DNA of 64,000 nucleotides from Mastigias papua. Lineage: Eukaryota > Cnidaria > Scyphozoa > Rhizostomeae > Mastigiidae. Position numbers and translations under genes: made by a program. The stretch spans positions 14,077,786 to 14,141,785 of the forward strand of contig OZ025278.1 of assembly GCA_964019165.1 (NCBI GenBank), read 5' to 3'. Below the pieces are notes generated by a model, which had not been told where the DNA came from, did no database searches, and saw nothing but the letters and a program-made list of their open reading frames with translations. Numbering within the stretch: position 1 is the stretch's first letter; each line of letters begins with the position of its first letter. Below are positions 14,605 through 60,912 of the stretch, in pieces.

Positions 14605-15142
14605 TCAAATTAGTAAGTATAGCTGAAAATATGTATAAACAAATGGGATGGTAGGAAGTGGTGTCATGTGGAATGGAGAGTGCTAGATAGCAGTAGTGTG
14701 TGTAAAGTAGTTAAAGTGATGAAGTATGAAGAGGTAAAAGGATTTTCTGCAGTACAGGGTACAAGGTAGAGATGCCCAAAGAAATGGCGTAGGGCATATG
14801 GCTAAGAGACGGAAGCTCTGGTAAGAAAAATGGGACAATATCATGGAACACCTAATTCTGTTCACTGTCCATAAACTATGTAATATCCAGGTGAAAAAGC
14901 AGAGCTGAATAAGGGACATAAATCAAGCCTAGAGTTGCTGCTAAAAAGGCGAGTAGCCAAAAACTTCCCTGAGAATGTTGCTTGTGTCTATAACAGCAGG
15001 CACTGCACCCCTAGACTCTCGCTGTGGTTTCAACCTTGGAACTAGGAGGAGGTTCGTGTAGTTTGGAATAGTATGAATGTCTGTTCAACAGTAGATCAAT
15101 TATGCATATCTCAATTAATTAAAGAATGATACATTGTAAAGC
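14605..15142. other. unique sequence between satellite and PPA1 3' end
   Basis: The satellite stops abruptly inside a unit (after gatgaaaatgag) and passes into non-repetitive AT-rich DNA. I see no exon with splice signals and no convincing protein similarity in this stretch. Its right part is presumably downstream of the pyrophosphatase transcript. Confidence 0.6.
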
Positions 15143-15148
15143 TTTATT
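15143..15148 (-). terminator. poly(A) signal of PPA1
   Basis: The plus-strand word tttatt reads aataaa on the minus strand, 112 bp beyond the pyrophosphatase stop codon. It is the canonical hexamer at a normal distance for a short 3' UTR. Confidence 0.6.
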
Positions 15149-15259
15149 CAATATGGATTCGACGATCTAGACAATTCAATCTTCAAGAATTCCGTTTCTT
15201 CTATTTCTAAATATTCTCTTCATATTAGTTCGAATTGTTTACCTTTACCGACGTCAAAG

Positions 15260-18200
15260 TTATTCCTTGACAGCTTGTGAAACAGCAGAGCTTTGCGCGA
15301 TGAAATACCATTTATCAACTGTGACAAAGAGAAAAGGGAATCAAGCAGACTCATCTAAAGTCTCATTTAGATATGCCCGGGTTGGCTCCAACCCAGCAAA
15401 GAGGGTCAACCCTTCTTCCAGTCTTCAACCATTTACATGAACCCTAAGCCCAACCCAAGCCAGCCCGCCCAAGTGGGTAACCCTTCTTGAGGGTAGGGCT
15501 AACCTGGTAAGGCAGAGTGACTTTTCATGAAGTTTTGCCGTTTAAAGGCGGGTCAAGCTAACCATTAATACATAGCAAAAACAATAGAATATTGTAGATC
15601 AGAACCATGAAAAGTAATGGTTCTAAAAGTAATTTGTTCTGAGTAAGTGGACTGATGAAGAATGAACAGTATGAATTGCCAAGTTCCAGAACATTTTCGG
15701 ATAGACGATATCTTATGTTTCTTCACAAAATGACAGGAATACTGGAGATTTTCAAATATTTTTCCATCGCTGGACGTCGGCTGGAAATAACATTGAGATG
15801 CTGGAGGATTTTCAGCAGAATGTGGGAGATATGGCAACTATGTACACAACCTATAGTCAAGGATACTACGTCACCTCCATTTGATCCTATGCTAGTTTGG
15901 TGAATTTCTAACATAGAAGTATGTACCCTTTGATACATTTCACCCTGAACTTGAGACTTAAATGAAAAGTTGGGCTTATTCACGGGTTCGTTTCATAAAA
16001 TGCACACAGCACAGCCCTCTACTTACCCTTATAAAACGGCACCCCTGTCTATAGTCTCAAAGGTACACTATTTTCTAAGTTCACTGTCTCTGCATTGGGT
16101 CAAAAGGGATGGTATTTACGTCAACTATAGCACATACAACTGAAGTTACTTGGAACTCTATCATGTACAAAACACACGATGCTTACCTTCCGATGGAATA
16201 ACTCCTGCAGTGCCTGGCGAAGGGGCCTGAAAAAGTCACACATATCAAGTAAACAACCAGTGAAAGTGGGTGAAGGATTTTTTATTCTACATATGTTGTA
16301 CCAGGTCTCCTTTGCCATAGCCAATAGTTTGACTGCACAGCAGTGAATTACAAGATTCTTATATGGGAAAACGAAGCTCATAGTTTGCAACGTTTTTCTT
16401 GTCGAAAGTTCTGAAAGTTGCTTAGGCAAGCTTGTTCTACTTCAGATCGAGTGAAGATAACTTCAGTGGCACTACGCAAGAGCCAACCGCAAAATCTCAA
16501 CCAAACGTAGTGCTTTTATCATGTCATCTTCAGCATGTTTCTTATTCCCAATCAAAACAAGTTGAAACAATGCTTGAATTGAAAAAAGTTGAAACAATGT
16601 TTGCGTGAGCTGAAAGAAGACGAAACAATGTTTGACTCGAAACAAAGTTTGAGAAAACAACAGAGATATACTGTTGAAAGAGCCCTGCTGCATATAAAAC
16701 GATTTACAAAATGAGCCTCATTCGGTGCTTCATAATGCATCTTGCTAAAACGGCACTACAACTACAACATATAAACTTTGTATGGGTTTCTACAAACATG
16801 AAATAATACCATACTGAACCTAAAGACAACAGGGCAGTATCCAAGACAATCAATCACACAATGGCACAGCAGGCCACCAGCTGAAGAAATCGCATTGCCG
16901 TTAATGCAATTTGAGAACAGCCAATCATATCGAACTACTCCTTAGGAACTGAAGTATACCTACATTGTTCACGATTTGGTTGGCTTCATCACTCGAAATT
17001 TTATAAGGTGAACCATCGATGGACACGTTATCACTGAAAAGTAACGGGCAGTATGAAGCATAGAATCGTAATACGTTACAAATTGAGAAGGTTTTAGCAG
17101 AAGGCATACATCTTGGAGTTAACAATGTAAGAAAGAAAAAGTACATACATCTAAAGTTCTTCCAACTAAGAAAGAAAAAGAAAAAGTAAACAGGGAAAGA
17201 GGTTTTTGAAAACAGACAAATTGTAGGACTCAGGAAAGGAATATGAAGGTGAAACATTCAACAGTTTACAAGATTTTAGAAAATGATTTGGGATAGAGTT
17301 CATGGATAGTTAGTGAAATTTGGAAAGGGTGCGAGTGGGTAGAGCTTCTGGAGGCTTCAACACGCTTCAACTGATCAAGACTATATATTCCTCATTTCCA
17401 AGGAGCAATGTCCGTGAAAGCATCGATAAAAATTGAATGTTCAGTAATATGCAATCATCGCTAATTTTTGATGAGAATGAAACGTTTGCTACATAAATCA
17501 TGTGTTTTCTTTGATTCAAAAAGATAAGAAAACACCAGAGTCATAACTGAAGAAAATTTAATGCTAAATGCAGCAAAACTAATCCAAAATATAACGATCT
17601 TTCCACAGCATCCAAAAACGTCGATATAAACCCTCTTTCTATGCTCAGCTTTCGTTCAGGCTCTTTAGATGCTTATCGGTACTTTGCATTAAAAAATATT
17701 TACACATTACCAAAATTAAAAACGGATGCTTTTGCTTACCATGAAATGTCATCAGCAACACTAGGGCTAGCACTGATCAATTTTTTCCAACTCTCATGGG
17801 TCTCCAAGACAATCTTTGTTGCGAAAGCCTTGTTTTTAGCCTCGCCATTAAAAGCAAACACATTCTCTGGCTTGCCAGCAGGTATCTTGTACAATTTGAA
17901 CCACTCAGTAGTTGCCTGGAAGCAGAGACACATACATGAATACCTCTAATATCTCCTTAGCTATTTTAATAGAGGCATCGACGAATAAAAACACATTTCA
18001 AGGTAAAGGCTGGCCTCATATACTATTATCTGAGAGGGGTTGCTAGAGAAGGTAGCTATCTTGGGGCTTAGGCAGATAGACAACCAGAATCGTTCCTTGC
18101 CACTTCCAATCCCCTGGCCGCTTCCATTACCCCCCCCCCCCTCCCATGCCCGTTTACTCCTGAGCAAATAACTAGGAAGCATTCAAGATACAGCCTGAAA

Positions 18201-21200
18201 CGTTCCCCAAACCATCCATCTTCTACACGGTAGAAATACATATAGATATACTCCTGCTATACATTTCCAGAATATTATGAATAGCACAAACTATGGTGTC
18301 TTCAGAGTCAGTTCTCTTACAAATAAAGTTCTTGTACACTATATATTGTATCCCCTAGATCCTGCCTGTCTTTCTCTTCGGGCTAATGCAACGTGACGCT
18401 CTGACAAAACTGGATGTGGCTCTCAAAATTTAGGCCTGAACATGTGCGCTGTTCAACTCCTGTGCCCCTGCATCATACAAATGCTTCCATGTTTATGTCC
18501 AGAACACTACAGAATACACTACTGTTAACATCCATAAAGTGAAAGTGCGAGAAGGATGAATGACCCAAGCGAGGCTCGAATTTCCGATCCTCAAACACTA
18601 CGTCAAGTACACTACCGAATGTAGCTCATAATTTGCCCGCACCACCCTTTTCTTCGCCATTTTGCACAGGAGAGCCAGCGAAGGCTCCGTCGCGTATTTA
18701 CTGCTAAAGATGCAAGTATGGAGCATTCTAGTAACTGCTTATCGCAACCACAAGACATGAGCAATGCAAAAACTGTTACAAAAAGTTCCAAACCATACCT
18801 CTAGAAGGCCCGGCATATGTTTTCTAATTCCGTCAATGTCTAAAACAGAAATTAAAAATTAGCAAAGGAAAAATTCGTGTAAATCAGTCCGTTTGCAAAA
18901 GTTTTGGGCCATTACTTAGCCCAGTCTCTCAAGAAATGGGAGAGCTTAATAGGACCTGCTCGTCTAAGCACATTCAAACAAGAACGAGACCAGCCGGGTA
19001 TATAATTGGTCGGCCTATGATCGAGAGTCTAGAAATACATCTACAACATATGACATCGTATGATACCTTCGTTAACAGAGGACAAAGTGCGTTGCCACAA
19101 TACGACACGATACGTTTCCTATCACAAGATGTAAATAATTCCCCATTATGCTACATACTACACTTCCTACAATAGGGTATTATAAATTGCCTACCATACG
19201 ACATACTGCATTCATAATACATTTCAGCATGACACATTATCATTCAATAAGATATCATATATCTTCACATGAAACAACATACTTCCATAAAACATGATAC
19301 ATTTCCGTGCAACAGAATATATTTGTAAACAACATAATATATACTTCCATACAACACACTAGGTTTATATACAGCATAACATGTAGGCGATACTTTTTAG
19401 ACCAGAAAACAGCCTCAAAATAAGTCAACAAAGAATTGCCTAAGCATATAAAGAAGCACTACCAAAGATACAGTTGGAATTAAGAAAAACTGTGCTATAC
19501 CGTCTATTTGATCTGCTAATGGATCAGTAACATCTATGGTCAAAATTTTCCAATCTGTTTCTCCCTCATCAATTAAAGCAACTGCTCCAAGTAATTTGAC
19601 TTGTTTAACCTCTCCTCGGTGAGCAACCTTTCAAAACAAATGCACAAAACCTCAAAACGAAGACATCAATCTCAAAAGCATCTCAGTTCATCCAATGCTG
19701 TTTGTGTATAAAAGTAGACACTGTCTGACAGTTTCTGGGCACTTGACTAGAAGTGCAAATATATGCTCTTAGTATGCCCCAGCCATGATAAGTTGCATGT
19801 GTAGTAGAATGTGTGGTAAAGGAAACATGCATGGTAAAGACAAAGGATGACTATATTTTGCATCACCAGAAAAAAATCATTTGATGCTTAGAAAGATACA
19901 AATCCTTCTATAAGAAAATGTCAAGAAATTGCAATTCTACAACAATTCATTGCTACAAATGGCTTAACTTTGAAAAGAACAAATGAAATGCCTAGTTTGG
20001 GTGGAATTATTTCTTCTATTTTAGGGGGGCCTACTTTATAGAGAAAAACTCACAACATTATTAAAGTTCCTTATTGCCTAATGGTAAGCATGATATTTGC
20101 TAGGTGCATTCTACGCTAAAGTAGAGGGCAAAGCCCAAAAAATTTTTATGGGGCTACACACTGCCCCCAGGTCCCCTCAAATGTTTGCTCTTCCACTTTC
20201 TTTACTATTGGCATACCATGGATCATATACTGCAAAACTACTTCTTAAATCTTCTTATTACTATGGATCTTATCTTCAATTATGTTTAAAAAAAGATGTT
20301 CATATCTAAAAACAAATAAATACTGTTCACAGAAGGGTAAAAATAACACAATTACTACCTTCTGTCCAATTTCACATACATCTATTGGATCATTGTCTCC
20401 TTTACATTTAGTGCTTTCATCCACCTCACTTGGGTTTTCCCAAGTCTACAATGTTCAGAAAATATGCATGAATAAGAAAATTCAGATGTTGAATCCATAT
20501 ACCAATATAGAACATTTGAAATCAGAAAGTTACCAATATGTCTCACATCTCCCACAATAAACTCACTTATCCACAAATTCACTTTGTGCTAATTCATGGA
20601 TAACATAACTCAAAAATGATAGAGAACAACAACCAGTCAAAAAAAATAAAAAAAAAATAAACAAAGACTATGTGCACTCAAACAACTGTTTCTGCTAATT
20701 AAATCAACCAATCATTTCCAACCAAATGCAGCATCTGATCCATTCAATTCAATTCTTGGTTTTCCCCCTTTCAAGATTTCTATTTTATTTAAAAAATCTC
20801 CCATATTCTCATTTCAATAATGTAGTAAGTATGAAAAATCACTTCATAAGAATGACAACATGGTCTTCCTAGGGGGATTTTTAAATCATGGCAAAATAAT
20901 TTAATGCACTCTGTTCAAGGGAATATTTGAATACATGATCAAAAAATGTCATGTGCTAATATACATGCTCACAGAAATACACTAATAAACTTTTCCCCAC
21001 AAGATCTCAAAAAGAAAAAACTTTAGCATAAGATAAAGTAACATTAAAACAGCAAAAAATCAAATAGCATACTTGTGGGAGTGCACCATAATTCCAAATA
21101 TAGCCATTGTATGGAAAGACATTGTTTACAAATCTGACTTTTCCATTTTTGATATCTTGTTTGATGGGATTTAGTTTCCCCTTCTTGTTTATCTGTTGCA

Positions 21201-22633
21201 AGGGAGGAATCATATTATGAGATGAAAAACAGAGACTATATTTTAAAAAGCAAATGATCACTTATGTTTCTGGAGTGAAAATCATTATATGTTTGAACTA
21301 CAATCCACATAGTATTTACTCCTTTAGAAATTCAGGACTTTAATTATTCGCTCTCATCTGATGCTAAATCTCTTGCCTTTCAACTGCAAATTATATTAAA
21401 CATAATTCACCATTTTTTAACTCTGATAGTTTTAAAATCTACTACCTTATTAAAAATGCAACTGAGCTACTTTATTGCGTAGGTTAGTTGACTAAAATAT
21501 AATTAAATGCTACAATCAAATACTTGGCAGTCAATAAAGCAATGAATATTGAATCTAATCAAGTTTTCCCTATGATACACTCTACCTCTAATTTTGCATT
21601 TGTCCATTTTGGGATTTCAACAACCATGTTGTAAACATTTTTCTGTGAACCAATGAAAATATATCATTATTAAAAGAACTGATCATACAGTGCCACAATA
21701 CACATATGCATGCACCTGTAAAAATTCCCCCTCATGTGAACTAAGACAAAGTTGAAATACTATCTCCCTCATGTGAACTTAAGACAAATTTTAGACAGTT
21801 CTAGACACAGACATAGGAGGTGAAGGGCTGGGGAATGCATACCTCCCAAGTTGGGCAGAGTTTCATTCTATTTAGAGAACTTCTTTATAAAAAGTGATAG
21901 TTCTAACTGAGAATAGCTTCAGCATATTACAACTAGACAACAATCAAGATGGAAAACTGTCGTCCATCCTGATCGCTCGTGTAGTTCATTCCACAAGATA
22001 GTAGGTATGTAGCCCCCCCCTCCAACTTTTAAGTCTTCCTACGCCCTGGTTCTACATAACATACCTCCTTATCAGCAATAAGCGGAATATCATGGAATGG
22101 TGAAATTGGGCCATTAGCTCCCTCTGAAATGAATCATAAATGAAAAATGTAATGCTGTAGGTATACGAACTGTAACAGATAGGACACGACAAACTACAAA
22201 ATCTGTCTGAGATGGACTTCTTCTCAAGATACCAACAAATAAGACATACTTAATAAAATGATTCAGTGCAATATTAGTACAGTTCTGCAAAGCGATAAAA
22301 CTGTAATTTATCTTATTCAAGTTGGCAGTCTAAAACTATCGCCAAGATGGGAGGAACTTAAGGTTTCAAAGGAGGCGTTTCTGAAGATTCCAGCTGTTCC
22401 CATAGGTAAGGATGTGAAACATGGATTCCTACTAAATCGCAAGCTTGCTGATTATGAGCAAAGATGCCCAAGCATGTCACTACGAGAAGATTGCTTGCCA
22501 CAATGAGATCAACCATATTTCACAATGAGAAGATACAAAAAACTTGCAACAATATAACATATTCCCACTCACTCAGATACAAGCTGTAATCAGGTGTGTA
22601 CAGAGAGCCACTTTCCTGTATAGAATACGCCAT
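15260..22633 (-). CDS. PPA1: soluble inorganic pyrophosphatase, 11 exons, 298 aa
   Basis: Hydrolyses pyrophosphate to two phosphates in the cytosol, driving biosynthetic reactions. Exons in coding order: 22573-22633, 22065-22123, 21586-21642, 21073-21192, 20359-20445, 19501-19627, 18799-18839, 17740-17915, 16964-17033, 16187-16226, 15260-15318. All have AG/GT boundaries and join in frame to 897 bp. Start is MAYSIQ; a G lies at -3 and +4. The family signature DNDPIDV is at residues 116-122, and the second metal-binding stretch IDEGETDWK (D148, D153) follows. The block [15 protein letters not shown] and the C-terminal EVDKWYF match the eukaryotic family. Length fits PPA1 (about 290 aa). There is no mitochondrial presequence, so a cytosolic rather than PPA2-type enzyme is likely. 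No damage is visible. Confidence 0.96.
15370..15560. repeat. GC-rich, self-similar patch in last PPA1 intron
   Basis: A locally GC-rich segment in AT-rich surroundings with repeated words gggtcaacccttcttcc and gggtaacccttcttgag and several ggguuggc/ccaaccc-type complementary stretches. It lies in the intron before the last PPA1 exon. It is probably a repeat remnant; I cannot name a family. Confidence 0.35.
18560..18630 (-). repeat. tRNA-like sequence, probable SINE head or tRNA remnant
   Basis: On the minus strand, gagctacattcggtagtgt resembles an internal A box (the AGCT...CGGTAG form). About 30 bases later aaattcgagcctc resembles a B box (GGTTCGAnTCC) with changes. The spacing is that of a tRNA body of about 70 nt. 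The 5' and 3' ends do not pair as an acceptor stem, so it is not a working tRNA gene. It sits in a PPA1 intron on the gene's own strand. Confidence 0.4.
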
Positions 22634-23512
22634 TGCTGAAATGCGAGCAGCTGTTGTTTGGCAGAAGGTTTTAATATTTGGAGACTTCCTTCTGATAAGG
22701 GAAAGCCAAAGAAGAGAGCTCACTGTCCGAACGTACAACATGGCACTACACAATTGCAGCCTCGGCTCCAAATTAGTACATGTCATCTAACACTGGGATA
22801 CCACATGCTCGGTACGTTCCAGTGTGAGTACCTGCTACATATATACAATAAATCAAGTTATATTCTCTCCAGCTCTTCAAAAGTGGTATCAACTTCTATG
22901 CACATCCATAACTTATTAATGAAAGAATACTGTGGGATGAAACCTTTAATATAGTGACCTATTTCGCTATTTTAACACAAGTCGCCATACCTAAGGTGGT
23001 AGCGCCCCCCATAATGGAATGATTTGCTGAGTACCGGAGAAGTATGGAAGATTTCATACACCAAGTCAACAATAGACCTTACACACGTGATTGACAACAT
23101 GCTGCTGTGAACATCCAGCATTTCTTGGAAAGATAAAACGGTAAAAGCACTTATTCCTTATTGGTACACATATCCGAAAGCTTGTATTTGGATGTAGAGC
23201 TCCTATAGATACTAACATGTGAACTCTCACAAATCTCCTTCGCAAACAAAAGTTGATATCCTTCGCAAACAAAACTGTACAACTTGTACAAGTCTGAACT
23301 GACCACCAAGTTTGCTGATTGCAAGGTACACACGAAGTACCAGTCAAAGAACATTCGAAAGGTACTCATTATACCCTGAGAAGACGAAAGGCCCCATCCA
23401 ATTTCGTATATAGTCAAAAGTGTAGAACGTGCATGTTGCCAGAAGACAATTTATGAGTGAACTTGTCCATTCTCCTATGCTAAGAAAACACTTTCTTGGC
23501 GTCAAGTTCAAT
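22634..23512. other. gap between PPA1 start and TBL3 3' end
   Basis: About 0.9 kb between two minus-strand genes. It should contain the PPA1 promoter and 5' UTR. I see no clear TATA box and no further exon. A short direct duplication (ccttcgcaaacaaaa twice near 23235-23275) is present. Confidence 0.5.
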
Positions 23513-23518
23513 TTATTT
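23513..23518 (-). terminator. candidate poly(A) signal of TBL3
   Basis: Minus-strand aataaa, 202 bp past the TBL3 stop codon at 23720-23722. It is the first canonical hexamer I saw downstream. Confidence 0.45.
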
Positions 23519-23719
23519 TTCCACCATTCACAGCCTACACCATGATCTACTACCCCTACCCCACCCCCCATTGACTGGGTGCGTCGCACAGTTTTCAAAA
23601 CAGACAGTTAAAGTTTTACGCAACTATTTACCAACGACATTATGAATCTTGAGTTGTTATAGTCAGATCATAATTACAAAAGGTAATAAAAGAGCTAAAA
23701 ATGAATCGACAACAAAATG

Positions 23720-50184
<26,465 letters not shown>

Positions 50185-51528
50185 GGTCTGCAGTAATAAG
50201 GGTACTTTTAGCGCTCCCCTACTTTCCTTTGATATTATCAAGTCGACCCACGAGCTGAAATACCATATTCATCGGGCCTCCTTATCAATATGCAACCAGC
50301 TTCAGTGAGAGACCAGATCATAATTCACGATGGGTAATGTTATCTGTTATCATCTCCGCAAGGAAGTGTCTTATCCCAGGCACGGCGTCAGTAGGGGGCT
50401 CAGGGCTTTAGTCCCCCCCCCCACTTTTTGGCAGACAGTGACTTTTCTATGTTTTATCAAGTAATTTATTGTTTGCAACCTTCCACTTTTTATGTGTACC
50501 CCCACTTTTTATTTGGCAACCCCGTGCCTGCCTACATCCAGGTCTTATTGGCACTGATCCATAAAATATGGTACACCTATCACATGTAGCTACTATAGCT
50601 ATTTGTGAGTACAGAAATCATCAAGGTCGAGTCTATTGCATAAATAGATGTGTGTAATAACCATAAATAGGCCAGCACACATTATACCTAGAGGATCACG
50701 ACAGCAACATTGAACTAACGTAACTAAGGACCTGTACGAAGATATTTATTTAAGCCTCGTTAACTGTATTTCTAACTTCATTCGTACTTCCTCATTGCTA
50801 CGCCTACTTTCAAAAATATAATGCTATTTCAACATTGTTACTTGAATTTGCTTAATGATCTTAAACGCTAAAAACAGCATAGCAAAAAGAAGAATTTGAA
50901 GGTGAATCTTATCGCTATTTAAACTTTTAATATTAATATCTAAAGCTCTAAAATACTTACTAGTTAATTTACAGTTCAGTTATTAACTTATATACTCTGT
51001 AATCAATTTATTTTATTAGAACTTTTTGCTCTAACTTTGCAAAAGGGTGAATTGGATAATAGTCAACAATGAATGCACTCTTCCCCTTTATAAATGCTAC
51101 CAATTCAAACTAAATCAAGTCTAGATCAAATTCGCTTTAAGAAGTAAAACATGGAATGAATTGTCGATTAATCAGCTACCCCCTGGTCACCTTTAATCAT
51201 TAATCACATCCTAGGCAACAATGATGCCAAATGCTGCTCAAACTAAATTTCATGAGTCTAATTAAATAAGAAGTATAACTATTTACTACTACAATCTGAT
51301 TTCCATTCAACTTAACTGAGAATGCCACGGTGACGTAAACGGGAGCTCTCTTTCTGTTGAGAGGGCACACAGACTTGTAGAATTATCAAATATGCAGAAT
51401 AAACATCAGCTTTACGAAGTGCAAAAGAACAGAGACGAAAGTAGCATATTAAATACACTTCATTGCAAAAAAATGCACATAAAAACAAGCATTTCCACAT
51501 TGTCCACTTTTTCGTTTTTATGGTCCTC
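50185..51528. other. gap between TBL3 start and ADH5 stop
   Basis: About 1.3 kb that should contain the TBL3 promoter and ADH5 3' UTR. It includes one MITE-like element. No canonical aataaa lies close to the ADH5 stop; the nearest minus-strand hexamer I noted is at 51007-51012. Confidence 0.5.
50378..50531. mobile_element. MITE-like element, about 154 bp
   Basis: Ends form short inverted repeats: aggcacggcgt at the left and, reversed, aggcacggggt at the right. The inside has C/G runs (ccccccccc) and repeated cactttttat words and no coding capacity. It lies about 200 bp upstream of the TBL3 start codon, in promoter territory. Confidence 0.4.
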
Positions 51529-57977
<6,449 letters not shown>

Positions 57978-60034
57978 ATCTTTGAAGTCTTGTGGTTAGT
58001 ACAACTTTTCTGGTAAGTATAGAGACACGAGGGCAAAGCAAGAGATACAATTTCACAGCTTCAGCCTCATTTGAAATACGAGGCTGACACACCCACTGCT
58101 TTAAGCTAAAGAATAAAACACAAACGACTTTCAAATGTTTTTAGCAGAGAAGCTTCAGTACCGTTCCAAGCGTTTAAATTTACTTCCACGGGCCAAAATG
58201 TTCTCCAGCCTACAATCCAGAGTGTGAATCTTTGCCGTCATCTCCAAAGCAGGCTTTGCTGAACAAGTCACAATCAAAAAACGGAGAACATACGACTAAA
58301 TTAGGAATACTTGAACGGTCATCTGTACATTACAAATATTTTACATACCCCGTTTACAGGCCCGTTTATCAACAGACTGGGTGGAGCGCAGGTCTTGTAC
58401 TGAAAGGTATGAATCAAGGTAAGGGTGGAGCAAACTAGACAGGTTCAAACACAAAGGTCTACGTTTGGTAATAGGCTATGGTGGGGTAAACTTCTTACGT
58501 GAACATAGAGATAAGGTGATGTCTTCTTTTTATAATGAACATTTATTAAAACGAGGAAACCGAGTTACGTGAACAGGGGTTCTAAGACATGAAGAAGCAA
58601 TGCAAATGGAGATAAAAACAGGGATGGTATTAATAAGGGAGATGGGAGAGTGACCAAAAGTTTACAAGGGTAAGGAAAAGGGAAAGAGGAGACAATCAAA
58701 TCTTTAGGAGATAAAAAACATCGAAAACTTTCAAAGGGAGATGGGAGAATCACTAAATTAAATGGGAAAACAAGAGACTTAGATCCCTGTTCCATTCTCT
58801 GCAAAAAGATGAAAAGGTCTTAGAAAAAGCATTCTTTAGAAAGAAAGAATCGCTGGTCTACCAAATGGTCGGATTTCAACTTATTAGTTATGTGAGGAGG
58901 AGCTTCGTTGCAAGTGACATTTTTGTCAAATTAATTGCTATATACTAATGCAGTCTGTGATGCTCTTTTCTCTAGCCATTCTCTACAATTCCTCCTAAAC
59001 TCCCATCTATTGCAGGCAGAAATCAAGCGCTGAAATGGGCAGGGAAACAAAGTTAAGAAAAGGTTCCAAATCCCAAAGTGCCTAAGCCCCGCCCTCCTAT
59101 TAAACATCAAAAGTACAAACTTATCAAAAAATAAGGCAAATACGTTTGCTGCTACTGGTTATCTAGCGTCAAAGATTCTATTCTTTCAAAGTTCTACGCA
59201 AAAATATGCGTTCATCTATAAACTTGTTGGACAGGCAAAGAGGGGCAATATCTTTTGCTGTGTGGGAAATGCCCACGTACCCTCCTCCCTTAGTTTCATG
59301 CCTGACCGACCAGTCGTGGCCAAGAATTTGGCATAAGAGACATCACTTTGACACTTTGGTACAAACAGAAACTGCATGCTATGCTGATATACAGAACGGT
59401 TGACGAATTACCAGCAAAGTGGAAACTGGGAATCTTGAAATACTATTAGCAAGAAATGAGGACTACAATTCAAGATTAGCACCTAAATTTAAGCAAAAAT
59501 TTAAGCTGAGTATTACAAAATGATTGTGCGATACAAAAAGAGAGCACAAAGACAAACAAAGGCTTCAACAGAACAAAGTATATGAGTCAACCTTTCTATT
59601 TACTGCGCAAAATCCAATGTATGAAAACTAGTTATTAAAATATCATGTGACCTATTATGAAGGTGTAGATGGGGTGGGGGAGGGGGAGAAACATATGAAA
59701 GTGAATGCTGCAACAACAGTCTCATGCAAAGCTTCAGATTAGGCTCCAAGACATTGAACAATCCCAAAAATCAATTTTCTCAGCCGATGTAGGTAGGTTC
59801 TAACACAAAATACTGGCGTTGTTTATCCGTAGATTCTGGCTGTTAGCAAATCATGCTCTTCAATCTTTAAGGCGTTAGATTTCTCTAGCACCGAAGATGC
59901 CACATCACAGCAAAAGCCATTAGCAAGATGTATAGCATTTGATAAAAATCTGGTGTTAGTTAACATCGAAAAATAAAGTCACATTAGCAAATTCTCAGCA
60001 ACTATACATTGGTCAGAAGATTCATTCATTGCGC
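57978..60034. other. gap between ADH5 start and METAP1 stop
   Basis: About 2 kb with the ADH5 promoter/5' UTR presumably at its left end. Short ORFs here lack splice context and recognisable similarity. No repeats of note apart from G-rich ggggtgggggaggggg near 59675. Confidence 0.5.
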
Positions 60035-60912
60035 TCATAGCTCACCCATGGCCTCTAATTGATCCATAAAGTGAGGCCGTCCATCATTCTCCAGTCTCCG
60101 GGTGAGAATTTCACAACCAGTCTCGGTAACCAGCAAGGTTTGTTCGAATTGGGCTGACCGTTTACCATCCTAGGTAAAAATAAAACAGGCCAGTTAGGAG
60201 CAAAAACTCTTTAATACGATAAACATTGGAACTATGAAAAATCTTGAACAACAAGAACTATTGCACAATGTCAAAAACTGAGAAGTTTTAAATGAAATAA
60301 CAGAAAGAGTTACTTTACTACACGAAATTAAAGGGATACAGCAAATCGCAAGCATGGAATTTACACGAACCAAATTAACGCGAAATATTCAAAACACGAT
60401 CAGCATGGGGTTACTGTACTGCTGATTGCCTGACACTCGCCTGAGGCTCCTAGTACTCAAACTGCCGATATGGTGTAATGCTCTCTGCCCATACCAGTAT
60501 TATAACAAAAATATTTGCTTTACAAGAATTTATTACTTCGTGCAGCAAACTGAATAATTTTCCTAGTCTATCATATGTGAACATATCACTGTTCATTAAA
60601 TTGCACTTGACACAGAAGCAAGAAGAATTTCAAATCATAAAATTCTGTGTATCACTTATGAATGCAATGAGATTATCAGTTTGGCATGGCTTATCATAAA
60701 CGAACACAGAGGCTGTCATTTGGTAAGTGGGTAAGACTGAACACAGTTTATAAGATGCTAGATAAGGAAGAAAGAGAGACAAACAGCAATGTCAATCATG
60801 TAGCTAAAACGCCTTAAGTGTTAGTAAATAACAAATAAGAAAATGGCCACTTAATATTTTACCTGAGTGACTGCAGTCCAACCATCTTCCCATAATGTGT
60901 CTCTCCAAGTAC
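60035..60912 (-). CDS. METAP1: methionine aminopeptidase 1, last two exons only (partial)
   Basis: Removes the initiator methionine from nascent proteins; a metal-dependent pita-bread enzyme. Exons 60863-60912 and 60035-60169 (stop included) join in frame. They give [16 protein letters not shown] then [20 protein letters not shown] and [15 protein letters not shown], the C-terminal end of the type 1 enzyme. The Glu in QFEQT is the family's last metal ligand; the following residue, usually His, is Gln here. The splice sites are good (gtag acceptor, gtaaaa donor). The expected upstream exon (with the GHGIG and TIEPM blocks) is not visible between 60913 and the right edge. So the rest is beyond the window across a long intron, or the gene is broken. 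Confidence 0.8.

Noticed and set aside
15565..15983. Overlapping ORFs on both strands in the last PPA1 intron
   Set aside because: They lie between two verified exons and show no similarity to a known protein.
21715..21795. Direct duplication of ccctcatgtgaactaagacaaa in a PPA1 intron
   Set aside because: Two short imperfect copies only; no array or element boundaries.
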